Below, one piece after another: positions 1-12,180 of a stretch of DNA of 64,000 bases. Under the pieces are notes generated by a model that had not been told where the DNA came from, did no database searches, and saw nothing but the letters and a program-made list of their open reading frames with translations. The position numbers and the translations under genes are program-made. The stretch spans positions 1 to 64,000 of the forward strand of contig JADDOH010011079.1 in NCBI GenBank assembly GCA_016648135.1. The letters are read 5' to 3'. How positions within the stretch are numbered: position 1 is the stretch's first letter; the number at the start of each line of letters is the position of its first letter. This DNA comes from Agrypnia vestita. Lineage: Eukaryota > Arthropoda > Insecta > Trichoptera > Phryganeidae.

Positions 1-515
1 TTTTGTTATTTAAATATATTGTTATTTATAATTGTTACACAATATGTTGTTTAAAACTTGTGTTAAACTAGATTTCAAATAACATTGCAGAGTCCACTGC
101 ATTTCTGTGACAGTAAATGTCTGTAGGTATATTAAAAAACGTTTCAGAGCTAACTTGAGACCGAAAAGAGTGAAAATTAAGGTACTCAATGAACCTACAT
201 TGGACTGCTTTCAATTCTGCCTGGATTCTACATCTGAGAACCTTTTTCTACAAAAGGCTGTGATTGACAACATACACAGATCTCTTCTCTTTATTCTGCT
301 TTTATACATCTTTTACTCTACAATGCATCGCACAAAAACCTTCCTTTGCCTTTATAATTAAATGACTTATAAGTACCGTTAAGATGTGGACCTAAATTAT
401 AGACAGGATCTCAAATATATAATTTACGGTATGCATTCCGCAAATGAATTGAAAAGTTTTCTGAATAGTTTGGGTCAAATGATAAACAGTCTGAAAAACA
501 AAATATATAACTTAC

Positions 516-731
516 CTAGTATGGGGTTGGATGTTGCCTCCAGGCAAGCTCTGACGACCCTATTGAGCCGATTACCCATCTCGGCGTCCCCACGTTGCAC
601 AGCCCCGAAGTCCAACGCAGCGCTGCGGGCCCCGTCACCTTCTCCGCCACCCTGCACTGCCACCGACGACGCCGCCCCACCACCTACACCAATGCGGTAA
701 ACGGGGCCTCCGAGCTTCACAACCAGGTTAC
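516..731 (-). CDS. Pfas: PFAS exon 7 (last exon in window)
   Basis: Acceptor TTTTTTTAG, donor GTAAGT. Encodes [30 protein letters not shown] and [11 protein letters not shown]. Much more GC-rich than the flanking introns, with a Gly-rich insertion ([11 protein letters not shown]) in a surface loop position. The following exon is not in bases 1-510. Confidence 0.95.
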
Positions 732-3700
732 CTAAAAAAAGGAAGAATTGAACGAAGTATACAATCAAAAATTTGAAAAGAAAAACATTATATTTTATCA
801 TTTTGTAAAATGTCAAATAATGTACATAATACAAAATCATCCAGAATATTTGTTATTTATTTTATGTTTTATTTCCTTATATTTCAAGAATTTGACTTAA
901 TCCCATTTTGAGTAGCTGATTGATATCTTATATTGAATTCATAATAATCATCTGTACATGATTCATGTCATCTATAATGCAATTTTTATTATAATTGCTC
1001 CAAAAACGATGCATGCAGTGCGCATTGCCAGTTTCAAAAAATAACAAAATCATATGAAAGCACCAGAAAATAAGCGATAACCAATTGTACACTATCAGCC
1101 GCGTAGCAGGTACTAATGTATGTGCAGCAATCAGTGCAGCCGCCCGCAGGGCCTAGTAGTGGCAATAGCTGTTTGCTTAACTGCAGGTCATATATCACGT
1201 CGTTCTGATGAATTCTGATGAAGTTCTGTTCTTGATGAATGAATGTATGAAAGTGGGGCATTTCCCCGACGTGTGGAAAAAAGGCACTCTTTGTGTAATA
1301 CCGAAGGGGAATGTCAGGCCTATGTCTGATCCGGGTGCGTATCGTCCAATCACCCTCCTCCCCGTTTTCGGGAAGGTTTTTGAGACGGCGATACGCAATA
1401 GGCTTGAGAGTAATCTCTCGCCGGCCTGTGACCGACAGTTTGGCTTTGTTCGCGGTATGTCCACGGTGAGTGCCATGAAGTTTGCCCAAGAATGAATAAG
1501 GGACTGTCAAGAGAAGCATGCACTGGGAGTTTTCCTAGACATCTCGGGGGCGTTTGATAATGCCTGGTGGGAAATGATCCTCACTAAGTTGAAGGTGCGG
1601 CAGTGCCCGAGGTATCTTTTTGACCTAGTCAAAAGTTACCTCAGTGGTCGGGCTGCTACCCTCAGCTATGGGGGGGTCTCGAGCACCAGGCATACAAACA
1701 TGGGATGCCCACAGGGTTCGGTCCTTGGACCGACCCTGTGGAACATCCTGTTTAACGACATTTTCCTGCTACCGCTGCCTGCAGGATGCACCATTACAGG
1801 ATACGCGGATGATGCTTTTCTGCTCGTGTCCGGCCAGAGCCGCTTAGCGCTGGAAGAGAAGAGTAAAAAGTCGATCGAACTGATAGAAGAATGGTGTGAA
1901 AGGAACAAGTTGTCTTTGGCGCCGAACAAAACTGTGGCCTTGATGTTGAAAGGGAGCCTGAGTAGAGAGGAACCCTACTGTGAAAATAAGAGGGATGAAT
2001 GTGAAATTTAAGCGAGAGGTCAAATGGCTGGGTGTAACCTTTGATACGTCGGGCTCCTTTCTCTCCCATGTCAAGGCCATCTCAGATAGGGCGCGGGATT
2101 TCTTTACTTCCATGAGGAGGGTGAGCGTATCAAATTGGGGACTGCGGTCACCGGCTATGCGTCTAATAAACAAGGCGACATATGTGGCTCAGATCACATA
2201 TGCCGCTGAAGTCTGGGCGCATAGACTAAGTACCGGAGTGATTTCCTCGGCTCTGAATAGAGATCAGAGAGTGCCCTTGCTAGCGCTGACGGGGGCCTAT
2301 CGGACTGTGTCTGGTGCGGCCCTCCCGGTTCTGGCAGGGGTGCTTCCTGCGGATTTGGAGGTTCAGGAATTTAGCGCCTTGCATACCCTGAGGCGGGGTC
2401 TGGAGGTCAACTACTTTGGTAGGACCATTAGGCCTTCGGATCACGAGCGGTTCCGGGTGTTGGGTCTTAGACTAAGACAAATTACGTTTGAAAAGTGGCA
2501 AGAAAGATGGGACACGGCCACCACCGGGAGATGGACTTATTCTTTCTTCCCGAAGGTGGCTGTGAAAGATAAGGGCAGCGGATATTTTCCGGTTCTGGAT
2601 CACTATACGGTGCAGATACTCTCTGGACACGGAGAGTTCAGGTCGAAGCTTTTCGACCTTGGACTCTCCGCAGATCCGTGGTGTACCTGCGGCCGTGTGG
2701 CCCGGACGTCGGAACATATCCTCTGGGTATGCAAGATAATGAACGACGCGAGAGAGAACTTGATTGAGGGTATAACTGGGCATAGTATTAATGTACTGGG
2801 CCTCCGTCCCTCTAACGAGGACCTGGTAAGAAATGCAAGGAACTTCGGATGCTTCCGTGAGTTTGTTAAGGTGTGGGTGTCCCGGTGGGAAATCCTGCGG
2901 GGACCTGAGTAAAGAGCTTGCTCTTGTAGAGCTGATCGATACCAAGTCTGATGTTTTCTGGGTTGAGTTATTTTTAATCTCAGGTGTATTGCTCTTGAAT
3001 CGGACGTATATCTGCCGGTCCTGACTTCCCTTGCCGGGTGTCACGTTTTTGTTTTGTCTTTCTTTTTCCCCTTGATGGGAGCGGATTGTTCTTCTTTATT
3101 TTTTTTTTGTCCTGTCTTCGACTTGAAGCTTTCCACTGCCGCCGCCGTGGGATCTCGTCTTTTATTTTCTATTATTTTGTTATTTTGGTGTAGTTTTTAC
3201 TGTTTATGTTATTTTCCTTGCATATAATTATGTATTTTATTTTATTTTTAATAAAGACTTATCTTGAGGCGGGGACAGTGAATGGTTTTGTTCGAGCGGC
3301 CGTGCCACTTCGCAACGGTTATACGACCGGCGCGGAGCAGCACGGTCCTGCTTGTTAGTCGAAAAAAAATGTCAACCTGGAGACGACTGAGTAGGACCGA
3401 TATGGAAGCTTTTGCTCTTAGAACGGTCCTGGGTAAGCGGTGGGTACCATTCACTGTCAGGTCATATATCAATTATTCAAAAATTATGTTAGGGGCATAA
3501 GAGTCCAGCGACGTAATTAGTACATATTGCACAATGGCGACCTCTACCGTGGAAGAAGTGAACACTCTACAACAAAGTGCATATAATTTACGCCCCCGGA
3601 CACAGAAACATTAATCAGTCCGCTCTATACCTCCGCGGGTACAGGTCGTTCTCCTGATGACATTGCGTACGACTTCAAAGAAACGTCGAGAATCGTCTCT

Positions 3701-6700
3701 CGGAAAAACATACGGTTCGTATAATATGTCCGTAACCATTTACAGTTAAATATACAGATGTAATTTATTGTTTTTTTAATTTATATACATGCAAAATGTT
3801 TTCCTTAATGGAATAATGCAGTGATGCCGAGATTATGAATTCAATAGTGAATTATGTACATATAACATAAGATTTTAACTTTAATAAATATTCATTAAAA
3901 AAAAAATACAAACTCACCAGCCGATGGCTTCATTTTGTTGATCATATTGTGAGGCATGTATCCTATGCCACCACTAAACATGATTGGTTTTACGAATTCT
4001 TCTCTTACATTATTTGCATTTGTTATCCCATAAGATTGAACAAAACCCGTAACAACTGGTTCACCAAATTTATTTCCATAGTCCGATGCGCCATTACTAG
4101 CTTCGATGATTATTTCCAGTGGTGATGCAAAATTTTCAGGATACTCCCAATCTTGTTCTTCCCATGGTAAATCGTATCCTGGAAATAACAATGTAGGAGA
4201 GACTACGTGAGAGACATATTTTACTCTTACAAACCACTTGTTTTCAGAAATTTATTGAAGTACTCCGATATCTAATCTAATTTCAAGAAAAAAATATATT
4301 TCAAGAACAAAAAAAAACTTTTTATTACTTTACAAGGAAAAGCGCCTCATGCTTATGCAGCATTGTTACTAATAGCATGGCTAAGTGCACGCCTAGTGGC
4401 CATCACCGGATAATATGGAGCAAGAATTATTCACTATAGTAATGTACCATACACAACTATTACACGTACCTGGAATCCTCAGATTTCCAACGCAGTAGCC
4501 GGCAGTGCCGGCGACAGTATGCCCTCCTCTGCCAACAGCCTGCACATCCCGGATGCGCCCCCCTGTGCCAGTAGTGGCCCCACTGAACGGGGCTACAGCT
4601 GTGGGCATGTTATGAGTCTCCGCTGTGAAGATTATGTCAGAGTCTACAGATTCCGATACCATCTGGGATGGGCCAACAACGTTACTGGGTTTTATTTTAT
4701 TGTGAGAAAATCCTCGTATAGCGCTGAAAATAAAATATCAAATCACAATAAATACTGAACATAATGTTTCAAATTTAATACACATATATTTTCTAAAACA
4801 GAAATGGAAAACTCATGATAGTGATGCTTGGGCAAGGGATTTTTAATTACAAAACGTATTTAAGTTGAGTAGAATTTTTTGAAATAAATATTAAACATGA
4901 ATAACTTTTCCGCTGTTTTGGTCGTGGACTAAATAATATAAATGTATATCAAACTATGAATATTAAAGTGAATTTTGCCTAGGGGTGAGGTAGATGTGGT
5001 GTCAGTGTGCTTTCGGATTGTGTTAGTGTGTGTTGTGTCTTTTAATTTAAATTATTGACGTCCAAACAGATTATGCAATGTATTGTCAATACTAGCTATA
5101 ACCCGTCAAAAATTATGTACTTTTACTACATATTTCTCAGCCGCTAGTTAAAGCTGTGAGAACGGCGCCATCTAGTGTAGCGTCTTGGTAGCATTAGTGA
5201 TGGACATTGTCACATAGAGAATTATGCATTTTTTGCTTTTTATACTTCATTATTTTATATCTCATAATTTTTTGCGCCATCTGTGATGGACGTTGTTTCA
5301 TAGAGATTTATGTATTTTGCAGGGGTGTGCAGTGAGAACATTGAAGCATGAGTTTTTCTAAGCATATATTTTGAAAATAAAATATTGTTATATTTCTGTT
5401 ACAATAATTAACATAACTCACATTTTAATATTTCATAATATTCTCTGACATAAATATTTAGTTTCAATATTTTTTCCCGATATATTTCTATGTAAAAGTC
5501 ATGCTATAATGTTCTCACCGCACGCGCCTGGTATTTTGATATCCTTAAGAAATTGGCATATGCTTTAAACCCACACCACTCCACTGAAAAAAGATTTTAC
5601 AACATCAATTAATTTTAAATACAGTAGAATATCGGTTTTGAATGCCCCGTTCGTACGATTCAGTTTTCAAAGACTTTTATTATTGATTTATTACTAACAA
5701 AGGGTAAGTAATACAACTTATTAAGAGACTTACATAAGTAATCGTAATTAGATAAAATTGTTAATGACGTATTACTAAATTTGAAACTTATTAATTTATT
5801 TTAGCCAAGTATTAATTCATAACATCAAGTGAATGCAATATTCTTGTTATTGATTTTTTTCTTTGCAACTTCCCAAAACACTATTCAGAAAGCTAGTGTT
5901 GCTGCTTACAATATACAAGTTTTATTGTAAATAAAATAAAAAAATTGATATTTTCGAAGCTAGTTATTTAAGTAAAAACAAATTCTGATAATTAATGTTC
6001 ATACCTGCTATTATCACCAAATTTAATAACATTATTGTTATTTGAAGTGTTTTGAGTATTCATAATCATTTCAATTAATGATTCCTCATATTCCACGTCA
6101 TCCACAATCAGCTTTCCCTAATGTAATAAAAAAATATGCATTTAATTACCGCAGAAAATAAACAAACTATTCTTCCAAGAGTCCCAAACAAACTTAAATA
6201 AATAATAAAATACAGTGTTGGAAATGGACCTTACAAATAATTAGATATTTTTCTGTATCCTGAAAATAGCAATATTGCTATTTCTGTATCTTGACAATTA
6301 TTGTATAACATAGTAATGCTGCCAATTTTGACATTTTAAGTTTGACAGGTTTGAAATTAATGAATTCAATCAGAAAATTCTGAAACGTAATCAAACACCA
6401 AGAGCTTTCTGATTAATTGTATTCATTAATTTCAAACCTGTCAAACTTAAAATGTCAAAATTGGCAGCATACAATAACTGTCAAGATACAGAAATAACAA
6501 CATTGTTATTTTCAGGATACGGTCGAATATATGCATATCAATATAATTATTTATTTTTCTGAGAGTGTAAATGATGATACCTTGAAAAACCAATGTCGGG
6601 AATGTTCACTGTTACTTTGAGCAAGGTCAAAGCATTCAACACTGGTCGGATTTCTTTTGAGTTTATTTTTAAACAAGTCGGTGTAAAAATCAATATCCCA

Positions 6701-9700
6701 ATCGTCAAATGCTAAGCCTATTTGGATAAAAACAATTATTATAAAAAGCAAACAAATAAAACAGTAACATGCGGATATTTTAAATCTATTATAATTCAAG
6801 AAAAAAATTATATGTTAAGATTATTCTTGCAACAAACAATCGAACAAAAAATCAAACATGCGAACCACGGAACAATAAATTAAATTGAGCTGTTATTAAG
6901 GCTCCCATCAGGGTTCATCACAGTCATATGTGTTCACAATCGAGTATCACATGTGTGGAATTGCAATGTGGACTGTGTATATGCATACTGGTATCCCATG
7001 TGAATGTATAGTAATATACATACAACATATCTGTGGATGTGTCTGGTATCTTCCTGGTGCACAAGAGAGAGACTGCTAATGGCAGCTTTACTTGGCTTGT
7101 GGTTCTGTGATGCAAAAATATATAATCTACAACAGTTTTATAAAGAAAACTTTTTATATAGGCACGCTCGATTATCCAGAATGGTAGGAAAAAAATGACA
7201 GGTTAAAAAACTCCACATAATCTCTGCAAAACAAATCGCACATGGCAAAAAAAAAACAATATTGAACTTATAAAATAAGAAAATAAAATAGGAAAATAAT
7301 ATTTGTTTTTTCTGGTTTCTATGTGAAGTAGAAGGATATTTTGTAGATTAACACACAATTTAGAAAAACTCTTAACCCTTAACCACCTACCATACGTCTC
7401 ACAGACCTCGTCGAATTGATAATCGTAAATATTTTTGCGCCCAAGTTTCGTACTAACTTGTTAGTTCCTGTACCTTTTCCCAGCACCCCTAAGTATCGCG
7501 CAAGCGTTCGTACGTGCGTGCATTTGCTTCAGGTGAGTAAAAAACTATCGCAGGGGGTCTGAGAGACCTATGGTAGGTGGTTACGTAATTTTTTTTAATC
7601 GTGTTTTTTTATGGTTTTCGTTTAAAATGGCTCTTAATGACAATAATATCGAGCGGTGTTTGGAACAAGATCTGTCAAGATCATGTTGGGCTAGATCATG
7701 TATTGGAAGAAAGTTGTGCATCTGATTCCGAATACGAAGGACCAACTGTACTAGGTGATAAAGAAAATTCTCCATCCCAAGATCATTTGTCTTCAATTTT
7801 ACGTGGAAACGAAGAGTTTTTATCTGAAGATGATGATCTGAAATTCGATGGAGACCGTGGAAGAAGAATTATTTTGAAAGGAATTACTTTCGTTGGTTAT
7901 CTGCCCCACCGTTTTTACGATTGAGAACTTTGCAGCATAATATAGTGCAGGAAAGAGAAGATAAAAAAACATCATATCAGAGTGAGCTTAATTCTTTTTC
8001 TTGTTCACTGGATATTTAGCAACATTTTTTTTATTGACGAATGCAATGTAAAATTGCAACGTGTGAAATTGCAATAATGTGAAATTCAACGTACCCTCCA
8101 CAGAAACGTGACCACTTCATCAGCAGTTCCATGTAGCAGCAGTGCTGAAGAAAGGTTGGCGGTTTTTTAAAAACTGTTCAACTTGCAAATACACAAAGAA
8201 ACGCAATACACAATACACGTGTTTCGAATGTAAAGCCCAATTTGCCTTGAATGCTCAAATAAGCTGTGTTTTTCCTGACTATGTAATAAATTTAGTGCTT
8301 GCAATTTTATTTAATTTGTGATTTTATGGAGAATTTTTATTTTTTTCTACGTTTATTAATTATTCAACATTAAAAACAAAGTAGTAAGAAGTTCCTATTC
8401 TACATGATAATTTTTGTGGATCTCATTTTCCAAATATATTAGTTTGTAAGCCTGAAATAAGAGGTATTGACAATTATTTATGATTAAAAGAAAAAAATGT
8501 CGATTTTCATATGCCTTTTTCTTCTAATTATGTGTTTAATATGTTCCTCAATAGAATTTTAATTAAAAACAAAACCATTCTTTACTAAATTTTACTACTG
8601 TGAATTATTTTATTTGGGAGTCCCACAGACGTATGACAGGTGGTTGTGTAACAAAAATATGTGGTAGGTGGTTAAGGGTTAATATTGAATTAAAGGAAAA
8701 ACTCACCCAACTTCTGATTAACATCTTTCAGTGCACTTTTCCCTTTTTCAAGAATCGGCACCAGAAACCATTGATCCAAATCTTTCGGCAAACCTTCGTC
8801 AAAGCTAATAACCGGCAGATTCTTTTTTGTGTAAACACATTGTGTCATGCGGTCATGGAGCTCCGCAGACAATTTTTCCAGGAGTTCATGGGAAAAGCGG
8901 TGACCCGATTTCAAAGTGATGTGATAACGCTTCGACACTTCTAACCTTACAATATCTTTCAGACCGACATTCTGACATATTTGAACAGCGTTACTTGAAT
9001 CTGCAGTAGAAAAATTAAACCTGAAAATATGTACATATATTACTTACAATCATGCACAGTTTTGAAAAAAGTCCCCCCTGCTCCCAGGATAAGAATATTA
9101 TTATTATTATTATATCTCAACACAAAATAGACTTATTATGTCTCAACACAAAAGTCGCACATATTTATGTATGTGTTAAGTTCCTATGAAAAATGTCAAG
9201 ATATCTGTAATGTCATCATGTTAAAATTGATGAAGTATTTTATAGTATATACAGGGTGTCTCATAGCTAGTAGCAAGAACTTTACAGTTGGATTCCTGCC
9301 ATGATATTGAGTCAAAAATATTCAAGCAACCATGACCTAATATCAAGAGTTATGGAGATATACAATATCAAAGTTTGCATTTAATTTTTTTAATATTTCT
9401 GACTTATTTTTTGTAAAAAGTTTTATCATTATAGTAAGTTATATTGATTATGAAAAATTAATTTGCTTAAACAAAACTCAAATAAAATGATAAAAACTCA
9501 AATAAAATTACGTGATTGCAAAATTTTCCAAAAATCATGATACTCTTGGAAAAAAGGAATTAATTTTGTGAAAAATGTCTGTATTTGTGTATATTTCAAG
9601 AAATCATTTTCAAATCAAGTATCCGATATTGACATACTTCGAAATCTTGCGAAAAAATCAAAATATTTTATGCAATTTTGTCACTTTTCAAAAAATTTTT

Positions 9701-11294
9701 GAATTATGTGAACAACGATGTTTTTACACATGCTGCATTGTTCTACGATTTCAAATCAGAACCATTGTTATACCGACTTCGTATAACGACGGTTAAATTA
9801 ATGAGAAAAAATACACTTTTTATATACTATTAGATGGCTTCTTTTTTTCACTTTTTAACGATCCAAAAAAGTCAAAATGGAATTTTTTGCACTCCATCAT
9901 TGTTCTACGATCATGACGATTTGTAAGCAAATTAAAAACTTCACAATGTAAGAAAAATTGCTTATTATTTATTTAATTCAGAAATTGGTTAGTGTTAAAA
10001 ATTAAGCAATGGCAAATTGTGGTGAATGAACACTAGTTTCGGTGTATTTTAAGGCAATAAGCGATTGCGCTTGTTTTCATAAACTTGACAGGCTTAAGAA
10101 AATAGTCTTTTGCTATATATGCTACTAGAAGATGCTAGATTATATTATGGTAAACGTATCAAATTTGGGTAATATGTATTTTGAATTACATAGCTGACCA
10201 CCATATGCTATATTCGCGAATATGGTTGATTCAAACTGTCTTCAAGTAATAGTCAAGCTTGCTTGCAGTTGCGTCCTTTTTTTTATCTTGATACTGATTA
10301 TTATTTTTATTTGCCACATTGCTGAAAAAAATCTCAAGAATTACAGCTTCGCAAGTGACACTTTATTCAGTTTCGTCAAATCTGTTTCTTTTAGCGGGCA
10401 TAAGAAATGGTGATGGACTTCCACTGCTGGAAGATTCATCACCATATACTTTTTTATCATCAGGATTTACTGTCAGGCTCTTTCAGCTTCAACATCCCCC
10501 AAATAGTTTGTCTCGATCCTTGGGTCTGGGAAGGTTGCAATCAGTTAGTTTGGATCTTATCTTAAGGGGCTGAAAAAACTTTCTAATTCTGCTTTCAACG
10601 AGGCTTTCATGTGTGGTGAGTCATTGCGTAAATATTATTTGCTCACTTATCACTCATGACGACGTCCCCCGTGACTTAGCTCGGATTCTTTATTCTTTAT
10701 TCTTATTTTACGCTTCAACAGGCCAAGAGGCCCAATTACAGATGCGAAAAACATCACAAAACACCCAGGCTTGAGTAAATCACACAGATTAATTATGACC
10801 TCACCGGGAATCGAACCCGGAACCCTCGGAGTGAGAAACCAGAGTTATGCCCACTGGACCACGGGATCTAAACATGTCTTGGCTATGGGCCGAATATTCG
10901 ACGGCCAGATATCTGGTTATCTGGCAGAGGGGGTCGCCGGATATTCGGTATCCAATCAAACCACTATCCATTTCATCTATAATTATAACCAAGTTTTATT
11001 AAACAAGTATACAAACCTTGGACCGCATTCAATTACTCCTTGAGTATCTTGGAGATGGTGGAATATGGATTCCAATTTCAAATTTTCCGGATGCAGAGGA
11101 GATGTTAAAAGCCATTTCAGTGTATCAATTTGTTCCTCATTTAAATTTTCACAACCACTTTTCAATTCAACATGAAAACATAATTCTGTTGCCAATGTTT
11201 CAACACGATGATCACGACTTTGTAGTTTATCCAAAAGTTCCTTTATTTTATGAATGCTAAATGCAGGAGACGTATAGTACCGAAGTATCGCCAT
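516..11294 (-). CDS. Pfas: Phosphoribosylformylglycinamidine synthase, 5' part (7 exons)
   Basis: Seven minus-strand exons join in phase to 1573 nt (about 524 codons) of FGAM synthase. This cytosolic enzyme of de novo purine synthesis converts FGAR, glutamine and ATP to FGAM; animal forms are about 1300 residues, so the rest of the synthetase and the glutaminase domain lie beyond base 1. Recognisable pieces are the N-terminal PurS-like domain (exon 1), [16 protein letters not shown] (exon 3), [20 protein letters not shown] (exon 5), [18 protein letters not shown] (exon 6) and [16 protein letters not shown] (exon 7). The start at 11294 opens [12 protein letters not shown], in line with the family N-terminus. 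Introns carry several transposons. The gene is divergent from PARP1, 8.6 kb away. Confidence 0.96.
1198..3457 (+). mobile_element. 5'-truncated R1-clade-like LINE in PFAS intron 6
   Basis: Reverse transcriptase reads in + frames from 1208 to 2912: [16 protein letters not shown], then [26 protein letters not shown] and [10 protein letters not shown] (the YADD active site), and a C-terminal Cys/His segment ([18 protein letters not shown]). A stop at 1493-1495 and a frameshift near 1975-1990 make it inactive. An exact 14-bp duplication CAGGTCATATATCA flanks it (1184-1197 and 3458-3471), fixing the insertion limits and showing target-primed integration. The 3' end is not poly(A). It lacks the endonuclease and ORF1. 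R1-clade assignment rests on sequence style only. Confidence 0.85.
3472..3917. other. Intron sequence, no feature recognised
   Basis: AT-rich intron 6 sequence between the LINE and PFAS exon 6. A moderately GC-rich patch near 3530-3660 has no coding match that I recognise. Confidence 0.5.
3918..4178 (-). CDS. Pfas: PFAS exon 6
   Basis: Acceptor TATTTCCAG, donor GTGAGT. Encodes [27 protein letters not shown] and [10 protein letters not shown]. Confidence 0.96.
4470..4723 (-). CDS. Pfas: PFAS exon 5 (substrate-binding block)
   Basis: Acceptor TATTTTCAG, donor GTACGT. Encodes SAIRGF, then [19 protein letters not shown] and [11 protein letters not shown]. Confidence 0.96.
5320..5530. mobile_element. 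hAT-type MITE with perfect 8-bp target duplication
   Basis: 211-bp element with imperfect terminal inverted repeats, CAGGGGTGTGCAGTGAGAACA at the left and TGTTCTCACCGCACGCGCCTG at the right. GTATTTTG is duplicated exactly at 5312-5319 and 5531-5538, the 8-bp target site length of hAT elements. It lies in PFAS intron 4. A longer relative with the same ends is at 25140-25829. Confidence 0.85.
6005..6117 (-). CDS. Pfas: PFAS exon 4
   Basis: Acceptor TACATTAG, donor GTATGA. Encodes [18 protein letters not shown] and NVIKFGDNS, which keeps phase between exons 3 and 5. Confidence 0.92.
6255..6520. mobile_element. Foldback MITE, PFAS intron 3
   Basis: About 266 bp with long terminal inverted repeats: GTATCCTGAAAATAGCAATA at the left and its near reverse complement ending TTTTCAGGATAC at the right. 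The repeats extend through TGACAATTATTGTAT and further inward (TTTGACAGGTTTGAAATTAA). Shares its outermost ~18 bp with the larger foldback at 35361-36013. Confidence 0.75.
6581..6717 (-). CDS. Pfas: PFAS exon 3
   Basis: Acceptor CCAAATAG, donor GTATCA. Encodes [12 protein letters not shown] and [19 protein letters not shown], a highly conserved family block. Confidence 0.96.
7376..8678 (+). mobile_element. Internally deleted piggyBac element, PFAS intron 2
   Basis: Bounded by TTAA on both sides (7372-7375, 8679-8682) with terminal inverted repeats CCCTTAACCACCTACCATA and GTGGTAGGTGGTTAAGGG, as for piggyBac elements. Inside is an acidic N-terminal transposase fragment (7601-7924; reads [16 protein letters not shown]) and, about 8160-8270, the Cys-rich C-terminal domain ([19 protein letters not shown]). 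The central catalytic region is absent, so it is a non-autonomous derivative. Confidence 0.85.
8707..9020 (-). CDS. Pfas: PFAS exon 2
   Basis: Acceptor ATTTTCAG at 9021, donor GTGAGT. Starts [10 protein letters not shown], contains [11 protein letters not shown] and ends DVNQKLG. A piggyBac element ends 28 nt beyond the donor side. Confidence 0.95.
9250..9500. repeat. Single arm of CAGGGTGT foldback MITE, PFAS intron 1
   Basis: Begins ACAGGGTGTCTCATAGCTAG and continues through CATGACCTAATATC, TATGGAGATATA and TTTCTGACTTATTTTTTG, all shared with the palindromic copies at 50493, 52861 and 58119. The second arm is missing or has diverged. Confidence 0.7.
10690..10870 (-). repeat. tRNA-derived SINE
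   Basis: Minus strand starts with a tRNA-Glu-like head (about 10870-10797) holding an A box (TGGTCCAGTGGG) and a perfect B box GGTTCGATTCC, the RNA polymerase III promoter. An unrelated body follows (GCCTGGGTGTTTTGTGATG, GGGCCTCTTGGCCTG) and then a simple AATAAAG-repeat tail. The acceptor arms do not pair, so it is not a functional tRNA gene. Confidence 0.8.
11017..11294 (-). CDS. Pfas: PFAS exon 1 (start codon, PurS-like domain)
   Basis: Runs from ATG (11294-11292) to donor GTTTGT. Encodes [14 protein letters not shown] and ends VIECGPR, where human PFAS has LLEVGPR. No 5' UTR intron can be placed. Confidence 0.94.
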
Positions 11295-12016
11295 TTTGTT
11301 TCTGAAAATTAAAAAAATTGATAAAATTCTTTCTGGATACTAGTACCTACCTACAATTCTAAGGTACTGCGTGATTTTTAGAGCATTAATTGTAAGCAAA
11401 TTAAAATTATAGAAAGGAAACCTGTAGGCTTTCTGCGTTCTGGGCTAGCGATGCAGATTGATGGTGCGAGCAATCCGAATGTGCTTGCAAATATGTGTTA
11501 TGTACGCAACATTTGGACTGCTTGCGTTAACAATCTGCAGGAAATGCAACCATACACTAGCATTTGACATTGAAGTAGAACTCAGCAGCGTACAAACAAT
11601 TAAATAAAAATAATAATATTATTCCTAAATAATAATACACGATAACACAAATGCAATAATATTATTTTATTTAAATAAAAAATAAGTAGTACTACACAAC
11701 TTATAAATCCCATGAACGATTGATTGAACTAAAGTAGATTACACTTAAAAGATCAATGACGTTATCAACAGAGGTCAAACTATTGCCAGAGGAAACACTG
11801 TATGTTATTTATTATTAAGCAATCGAAATATTAGTTACTATCAAGTATTTATTGAGTGTTCAATCAATGACAATACTATTATTGGTAAACTAGATTTATA
11901 GATTATAAAACCTAACATTTATAGGATCTGAAAAAAATCTGATGCCTATTTCTATGTTACCAACAAGTGGTGACAAAAGTATAATAAAAATGTTATTGGG
12001 TTTTCACTACCGTCCG

Positions 12017-12180
12017 GTGTACAGTTTTCTAGCCATTCGGCCATGTGCCTCTGACCTCCCTAGCAAATATTTCGGAAACAATCGCAGAGTCCATTATCAA
12101 CATCATCTCGATGATAGGCCCTGCAATGGGATACGAAATGTCGACCAGAGAGATCAAAGACATGCGGCAATTTATCCCAG
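12017..12180. repeat. Inverted pair of a dispersed repeat
   Basis: One arm reads GTGTACAGTTTTCTAGCCAT, then GACCTCCCTAGC and GCAGAGTCCATTATC; the next bases give the reverse complement (GATGATAGGCCCTGCAATGG and on to TTTATCCCAG). Single copies lie at 33803-33895 (+) and 58885-58980 (-). No class assigned. Confidence 0.65.

Noticed and set aside
1034..1519. 161-codon minus ORF
   Set aside because: Mostly antisense to the R1-like reverse transcriptase, with no domain of its own.
2472..3044. 190-codon minus ORF
   Set aside because: Antisense shadow of the LINE C-terminal region.
10797..10870. Functional tRNA gene on the minus strand
   Set aside because: Box B is perfect, but the acceptor arms do not pair and the head continues into a SINE body with an A-rich tail.
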